NCBI GenBank assembly: GCA_037178975.1
Contig: JASJZH010000004.1
Coordinates: 1,860,001 to 1,924,000 of the forward strand
DNA: 64,000 bases
Origin: Oscheius tipulae
Taxonomy: Eukaryota > Nematoda > Chromadorea > Rhabditida > Rhabditidae
Direction of reading: 5' to 3'
Below are positions 12,041 to 22,366 of this stretch, in pieces. Under the pieces are notes generated by a model. The model had not been told where the DNA came from. It ran no database searches and worked only from the letters and a program-made list of their open reading frames with translations. The stretch's first letter is position 1; every line of letters begins with the position of its first letter. The translations under genes and the position numbers were made by a program.

Positions 12041-13089
12041 CACTGGATGTTTGTTTTATCCTAATGTGGCACTAAAGTGTGCTTTTAATTAGAGTCAGGC
12101 CTTTTTTCAGAGCAAGGTCATTTCCACAATTGGCGCGACTTTAGTTTCATAGGAGAGGGGGAGACAGAAAAAGAAGGAACAGTTATCAGACACCTCCAAC
12201 TTCCAATTACTGAGAATTGGTAAAGGTCACGCAGACTGGATACTGACATCTGTAGAAACGAGGGGGAAGTTTCCCACGTAGTTCAAAGTCTGAAGTCTTT
12301 CTGGAAAATAGGCTGACAAAAATGAGATACAGACTAGAAAAGTGTGGGAGAGTAGAAAAAAAAGGAGGGGGGGCTGCCTGGAGGGAACAGTGAAACAGTC
12401 GACACGAAACATATACTATCCCTTCACTGTCAGAGAATCTTTGTCATTGACACAACAGATACAACTAGATAAGCAAACAAATTCAGTGATTGATACATCA
12501 AAAAAATGTTCCCAGCCATTCAAAACCTATAAATTTCACGTGTATTTCAGGGAATTTGTTGTGGACACGGTATGCTGTGCATACTTTCAATTGGTAGACT
12601 TTAGACTTAGATACTACAGAGTTGCTTATCCGATGTAACTGCAATACGGAACTAACTTGGTAGCAAACTATTCATTCTATTTTTGAAACAAAACCTGAAA
12701 ACGTTGATAGCTCACATAACTACCTTGTCTGCAGTGCACTCTAAATGTGCTAAGTTCTGTAATTTTGACTTTTAAGTCAAGATGCTAGCTAATGCTCAAA
12801 TTTACTTCCTTACAACTCACGCATGAAACCTAAAAACGTTCATAGTATTTTCCTTCTTTTTTTGGATACCACGAATTCACCTCAAACCTCTTTCCCTCAT
12901 AGCAGTGTAGTGAAACCTTGTTAACACTTGATTCATTTCTGCTGTACCTCAACTAGCTAGCGTTCCTTCCAAACTCCTTTTCCTTTTAGCTTGCAGGTGA
13001 AGCTTAACAGTTTAGAAACTGTCAATATTGTTTGGAACAACACTCATTGACTTATATATTTGCTTTAAAACTCCCAGCTTTCACGGAAA

Positions 13090-13430
13090 CCAAAAAGTTT
13101 CGAATTTTGCTTCGAGCCAGTACCTCAACCCATTTCCTGTCGTTTGATCCCACTTTTGAACCTTTGAACCCACTTCATATATTTCAACTCACTTCCCATC
13201 CTTTGAGTCCACTTCCTATCTATTGAATTCTCAATGTCTTCTTTTTCAATTCTTAACCTTCGAATCCGCTTCCTATCCTTTGAACCCATTCTCTATAATC
13301 TTTGGCAGGTTTTTATTCCCTTCTTTCAATCTGTCTTGGTCTCCTTCCCTCTAACTTCAACCCGCCCGCATTCTTCGCCGGTCGAGCTACCCTTATAGGA
13401 GCAACATTCTCCCAACAATTCCGAAGTAGT
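13090..13430. repeat. Minisatellite of CCTTTGAACCCACTTCCTAT type
   Basis: Degenerate units such as CCTTTGAACCCACTT, CCTTTGAGTCCACTTCCTAT and CGAATCCGCTTCCTATCC are repeated through 13300. The segment 13340-13430 then shares TTCAATCTGTC and AGGAGCAACRTTYYCCCAAC with 24140-24205. It is a dispersed family, also seen at about 1690. Confidence 0.7.
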
Positions 13431-13614
13431 GGTTGTGTTGACGTCTGGATATTGTTCAAAAATATAATGTCTGGATGAAACATTTTTGCTCCAAACAGTA
13501 ACACAAATATCATGAAATCTCCCTTACAAAACTTCTTCCAGTGGCTGTCGATACCTGTTCGCGGACATAGAATCCTATTTCCAGTTTCCAGACTTACGGA
13601 GCTCTAACAACCGG

Positions 13615-13850
13615 TTACCTGAAAAACCAGTATTGCCCAGCCTGGATCAAATGCATCATCTTCTCCAGTAGCAGTAGCATGTATGGAACTTGATCCAATA
13701 AAGAAGAGACTGACTTGTTGAAACGTCCTTTTTGAAGGGCAGACTCTTTCGGATTCGCTTGGGATGTACACTTTCAGTTGTTTCACCCTGTTTTTCTTCT
13801 CTTCCAGGCCAAGGATCCATTCAAAATTTCGAAACTTCCAGTAGCATACA
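13615..13850 (-). other. Candidate exon of unknown gene
   Basis: An open frame of about 78 codons reads from VCYWKFRNFEWILGLEEKK to GEDDAFDPGWAILVFQ. It is bounded by a CAG upstream and GGTAACC downstream, as an internal exon would be. No family was recognised and no partner exon could be joined with confidence. It could be chance. Confidence 0.25.
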
Positions 13851-14979
13851 CCTGAAAAACTGACGAGAAGAAAGGACACTACTAAGTTTTCTGTGTTTGA
13901 TTCGTGATTGTGTTGGAAGAACTCTCATTCCTAAATTTCCACACACCTCGACACCACTCCAGTCTCTAATATCTGATTTGATCACTCCGAAGAGCACTAC
14001 CGCGGCCCGATGCGGCCCTCAGACTAAAGACTGAAGTTCTCGGATCTGGGTTACTCGAGACTACCCCAGATTCTAGTCAAGGTGAATAGAGAAAGGTAAT
14101 TGAGAGTTGATACGAAAGAGCTGCAAAAATTCTGGGAAGAAAGTAGCAAACACCTGACCTGACAATATAGAAGTATTGAAGGGTAGAAGGCGACGGGAGG
14201 AGCATTTTTAGACTACAGCAGCGCAGGCGAACATAAGCGGGCAAGTGACCTTGAATTGTCTCTGTCGCCTTATACCCTTCTACTGACTTTCTGACAAATT
14301 TCGACAAGACAGTCGAAAGTGATAATTATGATATCATGTTTTGCAAAAAGGAAGTTCAAACTTGCTTTCATAAAAGCTTCTGTCCAATGATTATATTAAA
14401 GTCTCCCATACATAACCTCCGTCCTTGCAAATTGATGAAAAAAAGACAGAGTTCAACCTGCGTACTTTATTTGATTTCAAAGATGTAACCGCTCAATAAA
14501 CAGGCGAGCTTCCAGGTATCCCACTGATCTCCGTGGCATCCTTGTGTTCCCAGTACCTTAACATAGACCTGTGTATTTTCACTTACAGCAAGAGAAAGCG
14601 AAGCGTAATTTTCTCTCTTCAGAAATTACAAGAGGGGGAGAGTAATTTCAGACAGTACCTCTCGTCATAGAAAGCAGCCTGTCTTTCAGACAAGGAGTAC
14701 AGACTTCCCGTCTTCACAAACCCGAGCTCACAATCTTACAGCGGAACTCTGACTCCTTCTTCCCAGTCGCACGTTACCTCTTTCTGTTTGTTCCACTTTC
14801 ACACGATGACAATCGAATCAAAACTAATGATTCAACTCCCTCAATGACAAAAATACTTATGTTTCCATTCAAAGTCTAATCCGATTTCACCCGCTTTTTC
14901 CAGTTCACCAAACTGTAGTCTATGGTCTACTTGGGGACATAAGCTGAACAGACGCTGTCTCGCCAGTTGAGTCGTTCGG

Positions 14980-16161
14980 ATGCTCTTTCAATGGGCCGGT
15001 GTGGTCATTTCTGTTCTTTCTAGTAGGTTGTCTTACTTTTCATCAGTGATAATATTCAGTTCTTCTAAACCTGCTACTGTTGTACGCCTACATTAAGTTG
15101 TCAAACAAGGCTCTCGGAGCTTACAAATACTATATTTTATTGTTTATAGTTTGTGACTTAGCTTATTCTTTGACAATTGTCATAGCTCAACCTGTACGAA
15201 CCTGGAACACCAGTCAATAACTCAGGTTTAGGCAGTCATAATCTACCAAGGAACCATGGCTCTTGTGGCCTCTTCAGGCATTCCTAACATTCATATGCTC
15301 CAAGTAAATGTTTCAATAGTCTCCTACGTCGTCATGATATTCTTATGCTGTTACTTCTACAGGTATCAGGTTCTTTGCTTGTGAGTTCCACCGATCCAAT
15401 CAGATACCCACGAATTTAGATACAACGACTGCCACAAGCGTCTTGTGAAAGTCGTTACTGCCCTTCTCTGCTTACAAATACTCATTGGCGACCAGGTTTT
15501 CCTTATGATAGCTTTTCAACCGAAGCCTGCTGCGATCGCAGTAGTGTTTGAGGTAGCCAAGCAGATGTACAACCTGGACATGGAAGGAAAGGAGATGCTC
15601 GCAGTCAACACGGTTTGTTGTCCGCTCAAAACGTTTGAATTACAGTTTCAGAATGAAGACACAGGATTGGTCAAATGGATGATGTACCAAGTAATCCTAC
15701 AGTGTCTCATCACAATAAGTGTTTCGACATTTTGCGGATACAAGATATTCAAGAAAATGAGCCTATGCATTATCAGCGAGAACACCAGGAAGTTGAACAG
15801 GAAGCTGTTTCGACTGCTCATTTGCCAGGTGAGCTTTACTTTCCTAATCAGAACTAGATCAAAAATAACGAACCTAAACATTCAGAGCACGGTCCCGGTC
15901 TTCTTTCTGTACTGGCCTTGGGTTACTTTTGCCTACTACGTCATCAACCATCTCTCGATGAGCGAGCTAAATATGATCATCCAAAATCTTTTCAACTGTC
16001 TCTTTCCACTTGCGAATGCCATTGTTCTGCTAATCTTTATGGATAAATATCGCCTCTGCATCCGAAGACTCTTTTGCTTCATGTCCAATCTCTCAACCAG
16101 TGTTCATATGATCTCTTCACCAAGGGCCTCTGACCGAACCTCTTTTCGGCAGAACAAATAA
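14980..16161 (+). CDS. Str/Srd-type seven-transmembrane chemoreceptor (complete)
   Basis: This is a complete nematode serpentine receptor of the Str superfamily (str, srd, srh and relatives), a sensory-neuron chemoreceptor type. Six exons join in frame: 14980-15022, 15060-15193, 15232-15380, 15420-15612, 15652-15828 and 15886-16161, giving 323 residues, the usual family length. Four introns are 37-39 nt. The start MLFQWAGVVISVLS leads into TM1 (NLLLLYAYIKLSNKALGAYK) and TM2 (LLFIVCDLAYSLT). The typical FYRYQVL follows TM3. TM4 is HKRLVKVVTALLCLQIL, TM5 is VILQCLITISVSTF, the pre-TM6 loop is TRKLNRKLFRLLICQ, and TM7 is NCLFPLANAIVLLIFMDKYR. A damaged tandem copy follows 180 bp downstream. The phase agreement across all five introns makes the model strong. 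Assignment to one subfamily is uncertain. Confidence 0.9.
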
Positions 16162-16329
16162 ACAGTACCTCTTGCCAGATCCTTGAACCCAGTTGATTAA
16201 AATGTGAACTTTCCCGCTATAATCTTTCGTAGCCAACAAGGCGTGACAGCTGCACTTCATAGATTCGCGTAATCTACATTTACACAGGTTGGTATTGTTC
16301 CAGTAGGGCTGTCTCATTGTCTCCGTCTC

Positions 16330-17182
16330 TTCAGGTTGTTTCGAGCTTTTTGTTTTTAAAACAATAGCTGTAGTCATACTTATTGACCTTCTTCTCTATG
16401 CATTCGTTTGTATTTCAAGTAATGCTCTGAGAGGCTCTTCTACAAATGCTACATTCTAGCTTTTGTCATCAGTGGACTAGCAAATACATTGATCTTCCTC
16501 ACGCATCTACCGGTACTTTTCAAAAGATTCGTATTTGAACAAAGAGACAAATGTTTCTACCAATCAACTTCCAGGTTCTCATCATAACCGATGGAACAAT
16601 GGGTCTTCTCCCATCTACCCCATTATACTTTGGCAATTTCCATCAGGTCCAACTGTATGCCTCAATTTGTGCCTTTATTGTTCTCTTATTTGTATGCTGC
16701 TTCCTCTGCAGATACCTCTTTGTGTGTAAGCTCCCAAGTCTAACTCACAAGGGAAGACTCTCGAGTCAGGGTGGACGTTCGTACCGAGTTTGGTGTCACT
16801 GCCATGCTTTTCTGACCCAGCCCAGTCTCATAACCTTCGAGGGCGCTTTTAGTGCGAAGACGCTAGGAGGAGCGTAAACTTCAACGCGTTATATCTCCGA
16901 GTAGAAGGGGGGTCGTCGTCAGCGATTTTGGAAATATGTCCCGTAATACTCATCCCAAGGGCTATCTAATGACACCATACCCGATACGAAAGTCCAATCT
17001 GACTCGAGAGGCTTCCCTTGTTAGCTGACTCATTCAAAGATCAACCTCTTCATCAAAAATTGCTATTCAGAGTCAAAATCTTTCTGACCGTGGAACTTAT
17101 GGTAGCTGACCAAGTCTTCATAATGCTGGCCTTCCGCCCCAACATAGTCTATAATCTCGGAGGAGGCAAAGACGTTCTATAA
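16330..17182 (+). pseudogene. Tandem copy of the Str-type receptor, frameshifted and truncated
   Basis: The segment is a paralogue of the receptor just upstream. VILIDLLLYAFVCISSNALRG corresponds to its TM1. The frame then slips at about 16435 and resumes as FYKCYILAFVISGLANTLIF. After an intron, VLIITDGTMGLLPSTPLYF and QLYASICAFIVLLFVCCF match TM3. VKIFLTVELMVADQVFIMLAF matches TM4, then a TAA stop at 17180 ends the frame. TM5 to TM7 are absent downstream and no start Met is visible. The indel, early stop and missing second half together indicate a pseudogene. A single sequencing error could explain the indel but not the missing half. Confidence 0.75.
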
Positions 17183-17439
17183 CGTAGATCTAACTGGAAA
17201 GGATTGTTCATTTGAATGTGTCGAGTCCACGCGTCACGCATGTGACCTAATATAAATTGTTCTTCTGGACTAATGAGACCAAGAATGCGTATTCTGGGCA
17301 TATTATGTGCTTTGAGCTGTGTGAAAGAGATGTGAACGCGCCAAAGAATATCAAATTTTTTTTTCGGTGAGTGAGCTTTGCAAAAGAGCAAAGGAGTAAA
17401 GGAAATTGCTCAATTTGGATTGGACTATTTTTGAACAGG

Positions 17440-17560
17440 TGGAAATTACGAGACAGTGAGACAAAGAGACAGTTAAACAGAGAGGTATAAAGATAGGGAC
17501 AGGGATTAGAGAAAGATAGAGGGACAGAGGAACAGGGCGACAGAGAGACAAAAAGTAAGA
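17440..17560. repeat. Degenerate GAGACA tract
   Basis: Plus-strand AGACAGTGAGACAAAGAGAC and similar hexamers continue to CGACAGAGAGACAAAAAG. It shows no coding signal. Confidence 0.8.
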
Positions 17561-17735
17561 TTGAGACATCAACTTAAAAAAAAAAAGTGTAGAGTGTAAA
17601 AAAAAGACCCTGCCAAATTGTAAAAAAGGTAGTGCCGTCGAAGCCGGCTGGTCAGTTTGAAAGCGGCAGCAAATAGAAATTGATCTGTTTCAGTAGATGA
17701 ATAAAACACAAAACTTTCTTTGAGCCAGCGAGAAA

Positions 17736-17756
17736 TGTTTCAATGAACTCTTATAG
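17736..17756 (+). promoter_or_regulatory. TGTTTCA motif with downstream TTATAG
   Basis: TGTTTCA at 17736-17742, 8 nt of spacer, then TTATAG at 17751-17756. It lies in the gap between the receptor pseudogene and the lectin gene. Confidence 0.45.
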
Positions 17757-17898
17757 CCCTCCTTTTATCATATCTAGCAAAAAAGTCTAAGTTCGTCGGT
17801 ACTTAAGACAAATAAGGTTGGTACGATTTTCTAAAACTATAGGAAGCAAACAATTCTGATTGCATTTTAACTTCATTGAGAGAGGATCGGTTTACTGT

Positions 17899-19183
17899 TC
17901 ATTTGTTATGTACTTGGCTATTTCCAGTTTTTGAGTTGATTTGATGCTGCGGAGGAGACTGCTTCCATTGCTTCTTTGTTTGTGATTTGACTGATCTTCT
18001 AGTTTTTGAGATGACGCTGTCCGGCAGTGAAGACTGAAACTTCATTGCTTCTAACAAAGCAGTTGTAGATGTGGGATCTAGGATAGCAATTTAAATGCTA
18101 CACAAAAAAAGATACCTTTTTGACAAACGACGTAATTGTAGTCGTTTGGAATGCTAGCCACCCACTGTTCGAAGCCAAAGTTGCCTGGTGCTGTCACAAG
18201 ATAATAGTTTATATACGAGGTTGAGTCATCTAAGATTGAAATAACTTTGAAATTTAGTGCTACAAACAGAATGGTCTGAAGCTGCCAAGTGGGGTTCCAT
18301 CCTGCCATTGACAACTGTCTCTTCCGTTAGGACAGTTCAGACCAGTCCAGACATAAGAGTAGTTATAATCAGCCAATGCGAAGAAAAACTCGTTTGTGCT
18401 ATTGTCAGGAATCTTTGGGAGAACGCCATTCTCTTGGGCACAAAAGGCTTGCGCGTCCGTGAAGGACACATATGAGTTAAAAATCTGAATAACATTTCAT
18501 CAAATCTATTCTATGCTAACCTTGTAGCATTTGCAGGTTCCAATATAGAAAGTGTATCCAGGGCTGCAGACAGCGTTAGCTAAAACCGAATTTCTTATTT
18601 TTGGTGACTTTGTGAAAATCACCAGGACATGTATTATCACACGTCGGAGCTGGAGACGGAGAAGAAGACGTGTTTGGGTCAATTTGGCACACCGACGGCT
18701 TCAGAGAATAGCATTGCTCTTTTCTGGACGTAGATTTTCAAAAACCAAAAGTTCAACCCACGTCCACGTGTTATCTTGCTCTCTAACGGCAGCACACTGA
18801 TTAGCACTTGGATCGCTTGGCTGACTTGGTGCCCAAATCGTCAAATTCACCGATGCTCCCGTAGTCCACGACCATTGCGGACTCATAAGATAATTAGCTC
18901 CGATCCAAAAACTTGTAGCAGGAGTACTAGCGGTTGCAATTCCGGACACGTAGGAATTTTCGACAACGCTCTGAATGGCTACTAAATTGCCGCCAAGTTT
19001 GTTACAACTCTGCTCTGCTGCCAGAAAATTGAGAGGCTGGGTGTTCACCTTGTAGCATCTGTTAATTTTATAGAATGTGATAAAAGGGACGTACTTGTTA
19101 AAGTAGGCTTCATAGAAAGTCCCGTTTGGACAAATTGCCCAAGCTGTGGAGGCCGAGACCACCAGGAGCAGCGTCCGTAACAT
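17899..19183 (-). CDS. Secreted C-type lectin with two CTLDs and a basic tail
   Basis: This is a nematode CLEC-type secreted protein, a family often linked to carbohydrate binding and innate immunity. The start MLRTLLLVVSASTAWA is a signal peptide (the longer frame upstream begins with TTG, not ATG). CTLD1 has CYKVNTQPLNFLAAEQSCNK, LVAIQSVVEN, FWIGANYL and an intron (GTGGGT donor) before KEQCYSLKPSVCQID. A Ser/Pro linker leads to CTLD2, with ANAVCSPGYTFYIGTCKCYK, FTDAQAFCAQENG, YVWTGLNCPNG and a C-terminal YVVCQK. After a phase-1 intron an unusual last exon adds about 60 residues rich in Ser, Lys and Gln, ending GNSQVHNK. Canonical calcium-site EPN/QPD motifs are not evident in CTLD2; CTLD1 has QPSD in the expected region. 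Sugar specificity cannot be read from this. Confidence 0.87.
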
Positions 19184-19670
19184 TGGTGGATTGAGCAACT
19201 GTTATCAGCAGAAGCTTTTGTCTAAATATTGCTTTTATCAGCAGAAGACTGGTGGAAGTCAAAAGAACAAATCAAAAGAACAAAATCTTTACAGTTTCTC
19301 TATGACCAAGTTTATATTGACTCATCAGAGTAGTATGATGCAATTTTCTTCCCCTGTGTGGAACAGATGATACAATTTTCAATCAATGTTTCAAAAGTTT
19401 GCAATAAGTTGAATTCAGCTGTCAAGTGTCACGTAGTGAATCCTATGTGACTCACATTTCCCTCTCACAAACTGGCCAACTATGCATTCAAACTCTAAGT
19501 TCTTTTGTGGACAGAAACCTTCGCATCCCAGTTCCATCAGACGTAAACTACACTACAAATCCTTATTTCAACCGCTACTTTGATCAGTGGTATTTCTTGC
19601 AGAAGCTTTGGTTCGACCTTACAATCCATATAGACCAAAAATAGTGAAACCCGTAGTTGTGAGAGTTCGG
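19184..19670. other. Intergenic region
   Basis: No gene is supported. A plus-strand frame of 72 codons at 19426-19644 ends near the phospholipase-like remnant but shows no recognised domain. A TGTTTCA motif lies at about 19387. Confidence 0.45.
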
Positions 19671-20579
19671 AAGAGCTCTCAAGAGACCAGTCTAAGAGGA
19701 AATGGACCGGCTCCGAGCCCCTGGACGACGGTATTAACATCAATCTAACCTCGAAGGCCTCGATCAGCTTTGGGAAGGGCAAGAACCTGATAACGCTGTT
19801 CATGATGCAACGTACCTCCTCCCTGTCGGCAATGCGGAGTCAGGCGAGGGAATGGGCTCACAGCTTGAGGGGCCCCTACTTCCGGCTCTCACCCAAACTG
19901 ACTACTAACTTGGAGTGCATATTCGATATCATGTTCGAGAACGAGGTGGGTCTTTGTTTTTAGTCTACTGGACAAGTTTTTTTTGTTTGGTTGCAACTGT
20001 TCTATAAAGAGAGCCAGATAATTCTGTATTTGATGAATTGCCACCAGAAAACTAACTGTAGTTGGTAAGGGGACGGGTCATTTTCAAAAATCCGACTAGT
20101 TTCAGCTGAAAATATGGTCCAGAACATTATTTCCTTGCTAAATTTCAAGCTAGACAATTTGCAAGAATGCTTTTCTTTATTCGTGTTGAGAAGCGGGAAT
20201 ATCTTCTGCTATGTATGTGGTATCTATGATTTCTTTGGTATTCTATTACTGTATAATAAGGAGTGCGCTTTTGGCACTTTTATATTTTTGGGACTCCAAT
20301 AAACGACTGTCTGACTTCGCTCTCCCGTGTTACAACAATTCGTAAATGCAAAATTTTTTGGTTTCACCTTATAGGTGAAAAGATATTGTTTCACTGATAG
20401 CGATAGTTGGACGAGAGTCTTAGCAAATAAATAGAAAAAACTAGTTTTCCGCAAAATCAACGTTTTAGGTATACGTGCGGACCTAGGTCTCCGGAGAAAT
20501 TGCGGAGCTGGTTCGTCTTCTGAGAAGCATGCCCGAAAACGAGGTTCTGATTGTTAAGAACACGATCGACTATGACTAA
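19671..20579 (+). pseudogene. C-terminal remnant of an iPLA2 (group VI) phospholipase
   Basis: The frame SKRKWTGSEPLDDGININL, then GKNLITLFMMQRTSS and SQAREWAHSLRGPYFRLSPKL, ends at FDIMFENEV. It resembles the last ~110 residues of calcium-independent phospholipase A2 (PLA2G6), which has an equivalent block ending in YFRLNPQL and a W-E-T-E-V-Y end. A final exon supplies GEIAELVRLLRSMPENEV and a stop at 20577. If the acceptor at 20463-20468 is used, a TAG interrupts the frame after VYVRT. The acceptor at 20486 skips it and still gives NEV-SGEI. No ankyrin repeats, GXSXG lipase motif or catalytic Asp region were found upstream, so this is most likely a gene fragment. A highly diverged gene with unrecognised 5' exons is possible. 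Confidence 0.45.
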
Positions 20580-20782
20580 GAGACAATGCTCAAAGGTAAT
20601 CAGCGATAACCGGCTCGTAAATGAAGAAAGATCGATAGTTTTTCGTTACAATTGTCACATGGAGTGTCGTGCGTTTATGATGTCAAACTTAGTTTGTCGC
20701 TGAAACGAAAACCATTTTAGGCAGGGAAAATTCAAATCAATCGACTATTGTCTTGAACACCGATCTTGCCGGAGCGATACTT

Positions 20783-21633
20783 TCAAGATGGAAATAAAAA
20801 ATGCTTGTTGACGGCCATCGATAAACTCCTACTTGAATGAATGTAATTCTTTTGTAGTACCTCTTTCAAAGCATGATCCAAGTTTTGGTACTTCAGATAG
20901 TTATTCGATTCGTGAGGGCCATTAGATGATGAGCCTGGTTCTTTCACTACTGTGCTCGGATCAGCTGGAACCCTGCCACCATTCTATAAAGTTTCATTTT
21001 ACACTCATCCCTAGGCACTCACTCTCGCAACTTTCTCCAAGAAAGAGGCATAAGCTTCTTGAACCTCATTCGATTCAATACTGAGGACAGTCTTCAGAAG
21101 AGGCCAGTCTTCTTGTTTCAGAATAAAATTCACCGATTGTCTCCGAGACTCAGACAGAAGAAGACGAAAGTCTGGACAGAGATGATCAGCAGCTTCGAAA
21201 ATAACGCTATCCTCCAGTTTCATTGTTCTTAGCATGTCCAACTTCGTTTCCAGATTCATATCAGCATTTTGCAGCACAACGGCTACAGTTGGCTGATGCC
21301 CTGCGGGTGCTTTGAGGAAATCCATTGGAAAGGTAATAGGCGAGACGTTTAGGAGATTGGTATCGGAATTAGATACCTTATCACTGGTGACTTTCCTCAC
21401 TAGTAAGCAATTGATTACTGGGGGAGGCTCAAGAATTGGTCGAGCAAAACAGAACTATTCGAAAAAAGGGGCTGTGTCTTTCAAAAAAACTTTATTGTTC
21501 GTATCTGACCCTGATCTGACCGGTATCCTGAATACTTTCTATGGCTTTCAGCGTTTCTTTTGATTCTGTCAAGAGGTTCAGAAGGGGTTTCGGAGAACAT
21601 ACATGCCGAAGTGGCAGCCAGAAATGCAGCAAC
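20783..21633 (-). CDS. Hypothetical protein, possibly secreted
   Basis: No family was recognised. The exons join with matching phase: one ends SGYRSDQ and continues across a phase-1 intron as VRKVTSDKVSNSDTNLLNVS. That exon runs as one helical block (LETKLDMLRTMKLEDSV, DFRLLLSESRRQSVNFIL, WPLLKTVLSIESNEVQEAY) to EKVAR, followed by a 43-nt intron. The last exon is NGGRVPADPSTVVKEPGSSS, and its frame stays open to a stop at 20783. The first recognised exon starts VAAFLAATSACMFSETPSE, which looks like the end of a signal peptide, but its Met was not found and probably lies in an upstream exon. Predicted character: secreted, alpha-helical, with a disordered C-terminus. The precise ends are uncertain. 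Confidence 0.45.
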
Positions 21634-21716
21634 CTGAAGAAGTGCTGAGAGAGGGTTAGAAGACGACTTATTAAGAACATGAGACGCATCAGGATCAGGG
21701 AGGCAAACAGATTTGG

Positions 21717-22169
21717 TTAGTATTTATTGGGATTGCGAGACAGGGACTGAATTAGTGTTCCGCAGAATTCAGAGAACAGCTTGACCATGCTGCCGGAAAA
21801 GAACAGCTGGTCCTGGATGACAGCCAGTCGAAACGTCAGTTGGTGGTCATTGTCACTGAGCAAAACTTTTTTTCCGACCCAGACCCTATGGATGATATAT
21901 ATGTAGTACTCAACGAGTGTTATCGATACATACCCGAAAATACTCACTAGCCGAGGTGCGTCGGACAAAAAAATGGGGGGAACAGATTGTCGAATTACGG
22001 GTTCTAAGTTATATAATGTTGTAGAGCTCGACGAGTATAATAACGAGTTGAACAAAGATCGGATTAAAAAAAAAATCCATCGCCGAGTTACAGCGTATTG
22101 AAAATTTTGACTTTTCCGTTTGTAATCCCCGCCAAAATTTGAAAAGTACGCAAAAGTAATTTCAATCAA
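21717..22169 (-). other. 150-codon open frame with hydrophobic segments, unrecognised
   Basis: A single uninterrupted frame on the minus strand runs from MIEITFAYFSNFGGDYKR to SLSRNPNKY. It has one clear hydrophobic stretch (RLVSIFGYVSITLVEYYIYI) and an amphipathic C-terminal half. It lies between two other minus-strand genes. No family, splice site or upstream signal supports it beyond its length, so it may be a real short gene, an exon, or chance. Confidence 0.3.
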
Positions 22170-22366
22170 TGTAATTTCTGTTGCGACGAGTAATTTTTTT
22201 TAAATTTGTTTTTCCATATTTATAATGCAAACAGACAGCGAGGGTGGCTGTCGAAAGCAGCCCTATCCCTAATCCCTTTCATCCCTTTCATAGATAAACA
22301 GGAGAAGTACGAAAGATTTATCAAGACCGAGAGTTTGTATACTTCGTCATTGTGTGCACGCGTTCT

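Larger units (their letters stand above)
12041..14979. other. Intergenic region with minisatellite and an unplaced frame
   Basis: About 3 kb lacks a supported gene. It contains the minisatellite at 13090-13300, TGTTTCA/TGAAACA copies near 12393, 12690, 13479 and 13783, and a minus-strand frame at 13604-13850 noted separately. The sequence after 14460 up to the Str receptor is unremarkable. Confidence 0.45.
17183..17898. other. Intergenic region with GAGACA tract
   Basis: There is no gene. A GAGACA tract occupies 17440-17560 and TGTTTCA motifs lie near 17689 and at 17736. Confidence 0.6.
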
